The notes below the pieces were generated by a model. That model did no database searches, was not told where the DNA came from, and saw only the letters and a list, made by a program, of their open reading frames with translations. The translations under genes were made by a program, and so were the position numbers. Positions 26,149 through 37,382 of a stretch of 64,000 nt of DNA are shown in pieces; position 1 is the stretch's first letter; every line of letters starts with the position of its first letter. Source of the DNA: Halocaridina rubra (lineage: Eukaryota; Arthropoda; Malacostraca; Decapoda; Atyidae); assembly GCA_037179515.1 (NCBI GenBank), contig JAXCGZ010015164.1:95001-159000 (forward strand), given 5' to 3'.

Positions 26149-28440
26149 GATTACCTAATTGTGATTACCTAATTGTGTTTACGGGAAAGAGCTCAAAGCT
26201 CGTATCTTCCCGTCTCCTGATCGGTTTCAGTTTCTACTTAGTGATACTTATCATACCTGTCCTTAAAACTATGGATTCAGATAGCATTAACTACCTCCTC
26301 GCTCAGCGAATTCCAATTACCAACTACTCTTACACTGAAAAAGTATTTCCTTACATCCTGCAAAGAAGTTTTCTTACGAAGCTTCAAACTATGACCTCTA
26401 GTTCTATCGATCCCTATCCACTCTATCATAACCATGAAGGAATTTAAAGACTGTCACCATATCCCCCCTTAATCTTCTAGCTTCGAGTGATGGTAAGTCT
26501 AATTCCCTCAGTCTCTCATCATAACTGAGATTACGTATTTCTGGCACCAGTTTCGTGGCATGTCTCTGAACTTTTTCAAGCTTAGCTATGTGCTTTTTCA
26601 AGTGCGGATTCCAAAAGGGGGCTGCATATTCGAATTATGGCCTGACAAAGGTTACATATATATTTCTGAACATTTCCTTGTCCATGTGCCTGAAGGCTAC
26701 CCTTACATTTGATAAGAATGCATATGCTGCCCTTACTATGTCATTTATATGTATTTCTGGAGACAAATGTGTCAGTATGTTTACTCCTAGGTCTCTCTCA
26801 TTTTTGTCTCTTGAAGTTGTACTCCAGCCATCGAGTAGTCAAGCTTGGGCCTTCTTGCACTTGTACCCATTCTCATTACCTTACATTTTGAAGTACTGAA
26901 TTTCATTAGCCACTTTTCTGACCACTCATGCAGACTATTTAAATCTTCCTGAAGTTCCTATCATTGTTTTCGTTTCCTATTTTCTTCACAATCTTTGCAT
27001 CCTCTGCAAACATATTCATGAATGAATTTACAGATTCTGGTAGGTCATTTACATATACAAGGAACAAAAGTGGCCCCAAAACTGAACCCTGTGGAACTCC
27101 ACTAGTAACTCTTCTCCATTCAGACACTGAGTGTCTTACTCTAACCCTCTGTTCCCTTCCTTCTAAGTAAGTTTTTATCCATTCCAAGACATTTCCACCT
27201 ATTCTAGCCATTGATTGCAGCTTCCTAATAAGTCTCCCATGTGGAACAGTGTCAAACGCTTTCTGGAATTCTAGGAATATGCAATCTGCTTAGCCCTCTC
27301 TTTCCTGTAAGATTCGGCTTACCTCATCATAAAATTCTAATAAGTTTGTTACTGTTGATTTACCTTCTCTGAAGCCATGTTGCCTCACTGACAAAAAGTT
27401 GAAGGATTCCAAGTGAAGAGAGATATGTTTCCTTAGTAGAGTCTCCATAACTTTGCAAACTACGCTGGTCAAGGAAACTGGTCTATAGTTCAGAGCCGTA
27501 TCCCTCCTTCCCTTTTTGAAGATAGGTATCACGTTTGCTTGTTTCCAGCATCTTGGAATCTCCCCTGACTCCAGTGACTTTTTAAATATGATACTTAGTG
27601 CCAATGATATTGAGTTTGTACATTTATTAAGTACATGAGGGGATATGTCATCAGGACCTGTAGCTTTATGAACATCTAACTCCATTAGCGCTTTGCATAC
27701 CTCTGTGGCTGTAAGGTTGATGTTCTCTAATACGGGCCCTTGAGCTTCTATCTTTGCAATCTGAGGGAGTGGGGTATTTTCTACTGTAAATACTGACTGA
27801 AACTCCTTGTTCAATTCTTTGCAGATCTCTTCATCCGTCTCAGTGATGCTTCCATCCGATCTATTTAACCTTAAAACCTGTTCTTTTACCTTCAGTTTTC
27901 CTCTGATAAAGCTGTGGAAAAGTTTGGGATTTTCTTTAGCCTTCCTGGTGATGTCCCTCTCATAGTCTCTCTCTGCCTCTCTCCTTTTACTTAGGTAGTC
28001 ATTTCTTGCTCTTTTGTAGGTTTGCCAGGCATTTATGTTTTTTCTCCTCCTATACCTTTTCCAGCATTTGTCTCTCCACTCCTTAGCTCTTTTATACTCA
28101 TTATCGAACCATTTCTCTCTGGCATGAATTACACCTACTTTGGTGACAGGTATGCAGCAATCTACTATCTTCCCATATTTCTCACAAAAGATGTCATACA
28201 TTTCTTGTACAGATTTGTTGTAAAATAAGGGTCTCCAGTCAATAACTGCAAAAAGCTCATTCATTCCGATGTAATCTCCTTTCGGATAGTTCCTCCTCAT
28301 GTCCTCAGTGCCTCTACTCTCAGGCAGAATATCTTCAATGATATACTCCATCAACAACACACAGTGGTCACTCTTTCCAATTGGTGGTTCATACTCAATT
28401 TTTTCAATATCCAACACATTATCTGTGAATACTTAGGATG
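26149..28440 (-). mobile_element. CR1 LINE copy 3, the longest, with most of the RT
   Basis: Minus strand. 28417-27290 is open for 375 codons: endonuclease end (PPIGKSDHCVL), linker, then RT motifs ATGPDDISPHVLNKC, CWKQANVIPIFKKGRRD and NYRPVSLTSVVCKVME. RT continues in 27211-26939 ([16 protein letters not shown], and FAEDAK in place of FADDAK) and 26899-26175. The E-for-D change in the catalytic box and a deletion near 26400 show decay. The 3' tail has two 14-nt units at 26149-26176. Confidence 0.9.
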
Positions 28441-29384
28441 TCTGTTCAAAGAAATGGTTCTCCATTGAAATAATTACAAATGCATTTTTCCATTCATGAT
28501 TCAATATGCCCTTCAAGTGTTATTGTTGTTGATGCAGTAGTCATAGAATGGGCAAGCCAACTTTTATCCATTTGATGATTTAAAAAAAAAAGTTCTAAAT
28601 TATTTTCCAAAACAAATATTAGCAAGTTAATTAACCGGTATTTTTCGTGGATATTAGATGAATGTAGAGTGCTCAAAGTTCAATTTCAGATTTTTCTTTG
28701 TCAGTTATGGGATATGCTTCTGTAGCAAGAAAACTAGCGAAGCCTTTCTCGTATAATTTAGCGGCTACATATTTTCATTATTTCAGCCATTAATGTATCT
28801 GAAACATTTTCAGTACTCAGTTTCTTTTTTCTAAAAAGCAGTTTTGAAACTTATTATTGTCATCTAAGCACATCGGTTTTTCAGTACTGTACTGTAAAAA
28901 GGTTGTAAGTTACTTCAACGTGAGGCATATGATAGTAAAAAGCTATAATCAGAGCATAATTTTTATAATATTATTCAGGTAGGACAAAATTCCCGTTAAT
29001 GCTAAACAGGGATGATCTGTTTTTAATGGTGACTTGACTTCAGCATGGCAGGATTTTAAAGATTGTAAATATTGGAATTTTGTTTACTGTCTTTGTATTC
29101 AAGTTCCACATTGGGGCGGAATGCTCACGTTCATCATATGGTTATTGAGAATGAATACATGTTGTGCTGATCATGAAAACTATATTGGTATGACAAAATA
29201 TGTCAGAGAAAAATAATCTTGAGTTCTGAGGAATACCTCATTATCAGTCACAGCTGATGTTCATAAGTGTTTGAAATGTGCATTGTAATAGTCTGATTTT
29301 ATTTTGCTTATATCCCCACTCTTCTCCCATTTATGAAATTTGCATCAGTGAAAGTCTGAGCTATTAGTATTTTGCTGTACGTGT
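28441..29384. other. Interval without recognisable features
   Basis: AT-rich single-copy-looking DNA between two CR1 insertions. A short open frame at 29034-29216 (plus) has no recognisable similarity. Confidence 0.5.
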
Positions 29385-29396
29385 GTGTGTGTGTGT

Positions 29397-31260
29397 GATT
29401 ACCTAATTGTGATTACCTAATTGTGTTTACGGGAAAGAGCCCAAAGCTCGTATCTTCCCGTCTCCTGATCGCTTCCATTTTATACTTAGTGATACTTATC
29501 ATACCTGTCCTTAAAACTATGGATTGAGATAGCATTAACTACCTCCTCGCTTAGCGAATTCCAATTATCAATTACTCTTACACTGAAAAAGTATTTCCTT
29601 ACATCCTGCAAAGAAGTTTTCTTACGAAGCTTCAAACTATGACCTCTAGTTCTAGAGCCAGCCATATCAAAATATCGATCCCTATCCACTCTATCATAAC
29701 CATGAAGGCATTTAAAGACTGTCACCATATCCCCCCTCACTCTTCTAGGTTCGAGTGATGGTAAGTCTAATTCCCTCAGCCTCTCATCATAACTGAGATT
29801 GCGTATTTCTGACACCAGTTTCGTGGCATGTCTTTGAATTTTTTCAAGCTTAGCTATGTGCTTTTTCAAGTGCGGATTCCAAAAGGGGGCTGCATATTCG
29901 AGTTTTGGCCTCACATAGGTTACATAAATATTTCTGAACATTTCCTTGTCCATGTGCCTGAAGGCTACCCTTACATTTGATAAGAATGCATATGCTGCCC
30001 TTACTATGCCATTTATATGTATTTCTGGAGGCAAATCTGCCAGTATGTTTACTCCTAGATCTCTCTCATTTTCTGTCTCTTGAAGTTGTACTCCAGCCAC
30101 CGAGTAGTCAAGCTTGGGCCTTCTTGCACTTGTACCCATTCTCATTACCTTACATTTTGAAGTATTGAATTTCATTAGCCACTTTTCTGACCACTCATGC
30201 AGATTATTTAGATCCTCCTGAAGTTCTCTATCATTGTTCTCGTTTTTTACTTTCTTCACAATCTTTGCATCATCTGCAAACATATTCATGAATGAATTTA
30301 CACACTCTGGTAGGTCATTTACATATACAAGGAACAAAAGTGGCCCTAAAACTGAACCCTGTGGAACTCCACTAGTAACTCTTCTCCATTCAGACACTGA
30401 GTGTCTTACTCTAACCCTCTGTTCCCTTCCTTCTAAGTAAGTTTTTATCCATTCCAAAACATTTCCACCTATTCTAGCCATTGATTGCAGCTTCCTAATA
30501 AGTCTCCCATGTGGAACAGTGTCAAACGCTTTCTGGAAGTCTAGGAATATGCAATCTGCCCAGCCCTCTCTTTCCTGTAAGATTCGGCTTACCTGACCAT
30601 AAATTCTAATAAGTTTGTTACTGTTGATCTACCTTCTCTGAAGCCATGTTGCCTCACTGACAAAAAGTTGAAGGATTCCAAGTGAAGAGAGATATGTTTC
30701 CTTAGTAGTTTCTCCATAACTTTGCAAACTATGCTGGTCAAGGAAACTGGTCTATAGTTCAGAGCCGTATCCCTCCTTCCCTTTTTGAAGATAGGTATCA
30801 CATTTGCTTGTTTCCAGCATCTTGGAATCTCCCCCGACTCCAGTGACTCCTTAAATATGATACTTAGTGCCACTGATATTGTGTTTGCGCATTTTTTAAG
30901 CACATGAGGGGATATGTCATCAGGACCTGTAGCTTTATGAACATCTAAATCCATCAGCGCTTTGCATACCTCTGTGGCTGTAAGGTTGATGTTCTCTAAT
31001 ACCGGCCCTTGAGCTTCTATCACTGCAAGCTGAGGGGGTGGGGTATTCTCTACTGTAAATACTGACTGAAACTCCTTGTTCAATTCTTTGCAGATCTCTT
31101 CATCCGTCTCAGTGATGCTTCCATCCGCTCTCTTTAGCCTTAAAACCTGTTCTTTTACCTTCAGTTTTCCTCTGATAAAGCTGTGGAAAAGCTTGGGATT
31201 TTCTTTAGCCTTCCTGGTGATGTCCCTCTCATAGTCTCTCTCTGCCTCTCTCCTTTTACT
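29397..31260 (-). mobile_element. CR1 LINE copy 4 in (TG)n
   Basis: Minus strand. 30481-29486 is open for 331 codons from [20 protein letters not shown] through [24 protein letters not shown] and the C-terminal LEYAAPFWNPHLKK block. 31083-30589 holds the upstream RT (ATGPDDISPHVL, RPVSLTSIVCKVME). One frameshift near 30590 joins them. The 3' tail abuts (GT)n at 29380-29396; the 5' truncation at ctccttttact abuts another short (GT)n. Confidence 0.92.
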
Positions 31261-31272
31261 GTGTGTGTGTGT

Positions 31273-31619
31273 GATTACCTAATTGTGATTACCTAATTGT
31301 GTTTACGGGAAAGAGCCCAAAGCTCGTATCTTCCCGTCTCCTGATCGCTTCCATTTTATACTTAGTGATACTTATCATACCTGTCCTTAAAACTATGGAT
31401 TGAGATACCATTAACTACCTCCTCGCTTAGCGAATTCCAATTATCAACTACTCTTACACTGAAAAAGTATTTCCTTACATCCTGCAAAGAAGTTTTCTTA
31501 CGAAGCTTCAAACTATGACCTCTAGTTCTAGAGCCAGCCATATCAAAATATGGATCCCTATCCACTCTATCATAACCATGGAGGAATTTAAAGACTGTCA
31601 CCATATCCCCCCTCACTCT
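31273..31619 (-). mobile_element. CR1 LINE copy 5, short 3' end in (TG)n
   Basis: Only the last roughly 100 codons and the two-unit tail remain: RGDMVTVFKFLHGYDRV, MAGSRTRGHSLKLRKK, DRYDKYH. A (GT)n stretch lies at each end (31261-31272 and 31619-31633). Same orientation as copy 4. Confidence 0.92.
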
Positions 31620-31633
31620 GTGTGTGTGTGTGA

Positions 31634-32320
31634 TACCAGTTCGGGCTAGGGCACAAAGAAACATCAAGCAAATAGACACAGAGATGGGAAGTGTTGTGAC
31701 ATGTTAGAAGTGAAGGGATAATAAGAGACATTTAACGAATATGCAAGACTACTGTGTAGATATAGCCATAGACAATTTAGTACCATCATAATCCTTTAGA
31801 TGGCTCTTACATAATTGTAAATACCAGTTCACCCATCGAGGTTCAGACTTCAACGTATAATAACGTTACCATATTGCCTCCACATATGATGTTTGGAAGT
31901 TCTCCAACTTTTATTTTCATACCTATTGCCATCTCCTAGTGAGATGGTCACAGCCAAAGGAACAAAATAATGCACAGTCAATATGGATCCCGCTTTTCTC
32001 TCTCGAAGATTAAACATTCTTTGATAGTCTCAACCCTAATTATCCAGTATCTTACTAGCCCAATAGTTGATTACACGTGAAATTTTTGTTCTACCTTTTA
32101 CTCTTGCTAAAGCCCTTAGTCACTCTAAACACCACAAAATAACTTTCAAATCTTGTGCCCAAGAGCAGGTGATACACACAGCACATGATCTCTCATTTAT
32201 GTCGGAGAGCAAGACTGAGGAGGGAAGTTTTATCCACAGAATATAAGTATTAAAGTAGTGCCATATTTTTCTCTCTCTAAAAGAAAACTTTAACTAGCAA
32301 AAAAGAACTAAATGTATGTT
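31634..32320. other. Interval without recognisable features
   Basis: Non-repetitive DNA between the CR1 cluster and the presumed polyadenylation signal of the IQGAP-like gene. No coding similarity on either strand. Confidence 0.5.
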
Positions 32321-34200
32321 TTTATTGATTACAGAATATTAGATAAAATATTTGCACATAGTGGTTACCAACAGAAATGAGAATTAGTAGTAAACAGATA
32401 TAAAAATACAGGAAATAAGATTTCTTTGGGATATATGAAAAAGTGTATAATGCAATATTATGATAAAGATAAGTCCATTACATAAAATCATATAATAGTA
32501 CAGAGTTCAGCAGCTTAAAATTCTAGTTTATTTCTCAATTTAAAATATGAAAAGATATACTGTACATAATAGATACCAAGCATTTTTCATTCTATTCTTA
32601 TAGAAGATGTATGCTCTTCAGTATTCAGTGTATAACTTCTTTTGACAATTACAGAGTGAAGAGCTTATATGTTCTGAGGTCATTTGATTGGCATGGAGAC
32701 AAGCTCTATCAATAATCATATAAAAGCTTTATCACTTTTGGAAATGCTTTACGTTTGACTATTAAGGTAACTGTTCTTCTAAGGCTATGAAAAAAAAACT
32801 TGGAGAGTATGGTATGGATATATCCATAAAGGAAAATTGAAGCATGTGTAGTATCTGTTTACGATCTATATGTATATAGTACACATGCTATTCCCTATAA
32901 ATTTTTATTGGACCATCACACCAGTATTAAATTTTGATCAAGAGATATTCTGGGTAATACTATTGATGCCAGAAAATAAAAAAATAAATAAAAGTCTTTA
33001 TTAAATAAGCCTAAAATATACATTAAAAATAAAAACTCCTACTCAGAGTATCTACTAAGTGAAATGTTTGAAAATCTGCATTTCATCAAGCACTCACCAC
33101 TTCAACTTGTGGGATAGCACCATAAGATCCTCGCTGTTATTGCAGCATGGTATTAAACCATTACATAAAACTTAGCTGACAGAGTTTACACTAAGAGTAG
33201 ATCGCAAGTCTGTTACAATAGGTAACATGCTAAAAAAAATATGTATTAAAACTTTGATACATAATTCAAGTCTCTCAATGTAAATGCAAATCTGCATTAC
33301 TTTTGAAAACGATGGTTAGCAAATTCTAGCGTGGACTAATAAATAATGATAACTATACAATAGTATATTAACGGCTTTTTTTGTAAACTCTGCCATACCA
33401 AAGGATAAGGAAGACAGTTAATCAAGAACTCATACAAAAGCTGCATTCAACAGTAAGTATATCATGGGCAAAACTTTCTGACTTAAGAGCTCAATTGTTT
33501 AATATTTAAAGAACGTAACAAAACTATTTATATCAATTCAGTGGGTTTGGGCTACGATATCTTTCTCAAACTAAAGTTATTCTGAAATAAGCAGTAAGTA
33601 TATCATGAGCAAAACTTTCTGACTTAAGAGCTCATTTGTTTAATATTTACAGAACGTAACAAAACTCTTTATATCAATTCAGTGGCTTTGGGCTACGTTA
33701 TCTTTCTCAAACTAAAGTTATTCTGAAATATTGAACTAGTAATAACGCTGACAGGTATGCAAAGACTTGTTCTGTTCAATAAGCAACTGCCCTAGTGAAT
33801 AAAAACTAAACTCACGCCACAGATCATTGACAAAGACTAACAATATCAAAACACAGAAATTGACTCAACAAAGCACCCTACTATATATGCTGTTAACTTT
33901 TAGTGTTCCAGTTTCTGTCCTACATTTGTTTCCAAAGAAAAGTTAGTTTTATGGCCTAGAATGAGTTGTATGGCTATCTATCATGGCACTCGATTCACTG
34001 AACAATTTCAAATATAAGAATATTTTTTTTCCTTCTCAAGCTGTTATGCATATACTGTATAGAAAAAAAAATATCTGTAATTATCCTGTACTAGACTTAG
34101 TAAAAATGATAAAAACAAAGGAACTGGCAATTTTCTCCCGAAATCCAATATTCACTCCATAAAACCTGTTATAGGATATACTTACCAATAATGATCTTTT
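32321..34200 (-). other. Probable 3' UTR of the IQGAP-like gene
   Basis: About 1.9 kb of AT-rich, ORF-free sequence follows the terminal TAG. A minus-strand AATAAA signal lies at 32321-32326, a plausible cleavage signal. The region contains a 141-bp direct tandem duplication (33451-33731). The extent is inferred from the signal position only. Confidence 0.5.
33451..33731. repeat. 141-bp direct tandem duplication
   Basis: The block starting cagtaagtatatcat at 33451 recurs at 33592 with a handful of substitutions, and both copies end ttctgaaata. The period is 141 bp and there are two copies. It lies inside the presumed IQGAP 3' UTR. Confidence 0.9.
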
Positions 34201-34308
34201 CTACTTCTTCTTGGAATAGAACTTGCTGTTGAGTAAATGCAAAAGCAGATTTACATTTACTATTACTTTTGCAAACATTTTCTTCACGCTTACACCTTCA
34301 TACTGCAG
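34201..34308 (-). CDS. IQGAP-like terminal exon
   Basis: After a ttttgcag acceptor the frame reads LQYEGVSVKKMFAKVIVNVN, then LLHLLNSKFYSKKK and TAG. This matches the conserved IQGAP C-terminus (LQYEGVAVMKLF, then KVNVNLL and LLNKKFYGK) at the expected distance from the stop, with no internal damage. Confidence 0.92.
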   Translation of the reverse strand: MQYEGVSVKKMFAKVIVNVNLLLHLLNSKFYSKKK

Positions 34309-37214
34309 CTGCAAAATAATATAAATTATTTTGGAGTAATGAATGCATAAACTTTTCATAAAGTTATGAATATATTACCTAATGTTCAATTCTTAACAAT
34401 ATCTTCTACCACCGAAGTCAGTGAGGTGGACACAACAATAAAAAATTTCAAAACTAAAGGAAAACTACTCGATTACATCTCTAATTATATTTACTCGCCT
34501 GTCAGCAGTTATGAAAGTACACTGGAAAGCTGAACAAGTCCGACTCTATGCTAGAACAAATCTAGCAACCATACCTTTCCCAGTACATACACTGATCCCA
34601 TCCTCCAAGCAAGTAGCTGCTCCATTAAGCTTTGTCAAGTTGTATATCACTTCGTGTTAAATACTTCTATATCTTGTATGTCTAATACTTTTGAATGTCA
34701 AGTTTTATCGTTAACAGGGTCCCAAACATTACAACCCTCCATTTATTTGGTCTTCATTGAGCTTAGATGCCAGGTGAACTTGCCCATTAATTCCTATTAC
34801 TAGATTCTCAAATATCAGTTCATGTTATGTGTCCAAATCAGCCAAGCCTTCATCGATGTTCCTCTTTCTGCAACAATATTTTCCTGTTCCCGAATATTTC
34901 CCAATCTATAGAACCATCTGGCTCCATGACATCTTTATAAGCAATCTAATATTCATTTCCCCTACATTTAACATCCATAACATAGCTTGTACTTGTAACA
35001 GAACCAATACCCACCACAAATAATTTAATTTAACTTGATATGGCTCGCTGTTGTTATTGATATCAATGACTGTGGCAAGCATAATATCATGGAGGAGTCT
35101 TAGTACTTGTTTGTATTTTTCAGGACATCCATACTTGAATAGGAACTCCCATAAGAATTCTCTTGAGTCTGTGAGTCTGAGTCAAAGACTTTGGTGAGGT
35201 CAGTGAAAAGGCTCTAATATAAGTCTCTGTTAGCTCTACACTAAAAATCTCTGTTAACTCTACACTATAAATCCCTGTTAGCTCTACACAGTAAGTCTCA
35301 GTATGGAATAATGACTTTGCACTAATACAGAAACTTTAATTAAATAGTGTACAAGTCATACTGAATGTCTTTATTTTATGCATATTAAATATCATTTAAA
35401 CAAATAAATAAAACAATAAGTACAACAATATATTAATATCTACTGTAATCAGAGTAATACAGAAAGTGTACACTATTACCAATATATTCCTACCTGTATG
35501 TCAATTTCTATATTCTCCATAGGAACACCCATAAATTTTACTTGCACGTAGAAGATGCCAGTGTAACCAGTGGTGTAATTTTGAACAAAACATTTTTTAT
35601 TTGTACTTCTGGCAGATCTACCTCGAGGAGTACACCTTTTTTTCTTCATTCGAATAGCTGTGTACTTCAATGTCTGTTTGGATCATCCTTTATCACTGCT
35701 CTTACTTGCCTCATGGACATTCCTGATAGGAAATAATTATAAAGGCTTGTGACACACTTTAAATAAGGCTTCATATTATATTGCTGCAAAAGCTCTTCCT
35801 AAAGGAAACCTATTAATGACACCAAATACTGACTTGAATTATAAAGGAACTAAGTGTCATGGTTTTTCTGATATAGTGTAATAAAAAAATCTAATGAAAA
35901 TATAGTTTTTTTAAGCTTTCTATATGCTGACATGACAGCAAATGTTTTTCTATACATATCACGTCTGCCTGAATCAAGATAAACAAAACGAGAAATGTTA
36001 GTGTACAAGAGAGTAAAAATGTTGACAAACCTGTCTCTTAAACAGAGCCATTACAAAATGGAGAAACATTTGTCACTAATGAATTCCAAAAACTACCTAG
36101 ACAAACAAAAGGTATCATGGTGGACAATTCTAAAATGCTGTGATACCTCTGACTAACAGAACTACAGGTGAATAATGCCAGGTGATAATGTAAAGAAAGT
36201 CAGCCTTACAAGAGAATTTCAACTTGTCAAATTAGATTAGACCTTCTCAAGAAAATACTCTGCAGTGATTTTATATATACCAGAAAAATACTGTAAACAG
36301 GATGCATGTGATCCTATTATTAGTAGAGAAGTTGCTCATAAGAGTTCATAGTAGTAATGCCATTTGCTAACTTTTGGCAGCAGACATGGCTATTTTGTGA
36401 ATGCAGAGTTTACAAGGCGGAGTAGACTCTACCTAGCAATAATTCTTAAACTATTAATGGAAAAGGATAGATGGATTACAATATATTATGAAATATTTTC
36501 ATGATATATCAAACTTTAGCAAGGAACATAAGGTGGCATTACAATTTCAGTCTGTCCAAACCACAGAGCTTCCTTAGGTCCAAAGTTATCAATATAGCAC
36601 AAGAATAAAAAGATAAAAAAACGAAGAGTTAATAACAACAAGAACAGTGTATAGCTGACACACAAGTCTTAGAATGAATAACTCACGTTATCTTGTACAT
36701 TATTACTGAACAAAAAGACTAAAATAAATAATAGAACCTTCTTCTCTACAAGTGACAACAATAAAGGTTGTCAAGGATGCAGCATCAATACCTCTTAAAG
36801 TTATCAGAAAAGTATGAACCGTTCAGAGGGTAGGTAAAATCTTAAAAGATGACTTATCAAGATTATACGATTCCATGTCATGGATAAGACACTTTTACAG
36901 TCTCTAGGCATAAAGTTGAAGAATGATTTGTAAAACAGAGCACATTATTTTGTCTCATTTGGATGTTAATGAAGTCTCCTACAACTACTTTTTTCATTTA
37001 AAAATAAACAACCATTAATACTTACATAATTGTTCCTGGCAGCAATGTTAGCCAAACACGTTTTCAGATAGATTTGGGAAGAGTCTAGCTGGTCTTGATA
37101 ATACTTTTCATTTTCATCTAACTGGTTAGCTGTGATTAAAAGTTGTTGTAAATCCTGCAAAAAATAAATATAATTCAGTACAAACGCTCTTTGCATATGC
37201 TATAAAAATATTGA

Positions 37215-37382
37215 ATAAAGGGAGGGGCAAGAATACTTCCTTCATCTTCCCCTGCGTGTCGTAAGAGTCGACTGAATGGGGCAGAGAGAGGGGACTGGGA
37301 ATCCCCTCCTCTGTATTTTCTCTTCCCTAAGAGAGTATTTTGCCTTGACTCAGCCACTCCCCTTATAAGGGGAAAAATGGCT
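37215..37382 (-). mobile_element. RTE-like LINE 5' region fragment in an IQGAP intron
   Basis: On the plus strand: cctgcgtgtcgtaagagtcg, then gggactgggaatcccctcc, then ttgccttgactcagccactc and ccccttataagggg. The same blocks occur at the 5' end of the RTE-like LINE (18000-18150), at 56755-56905 and at 61655-61975. It is non-coding here. Confidence 0.7.
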
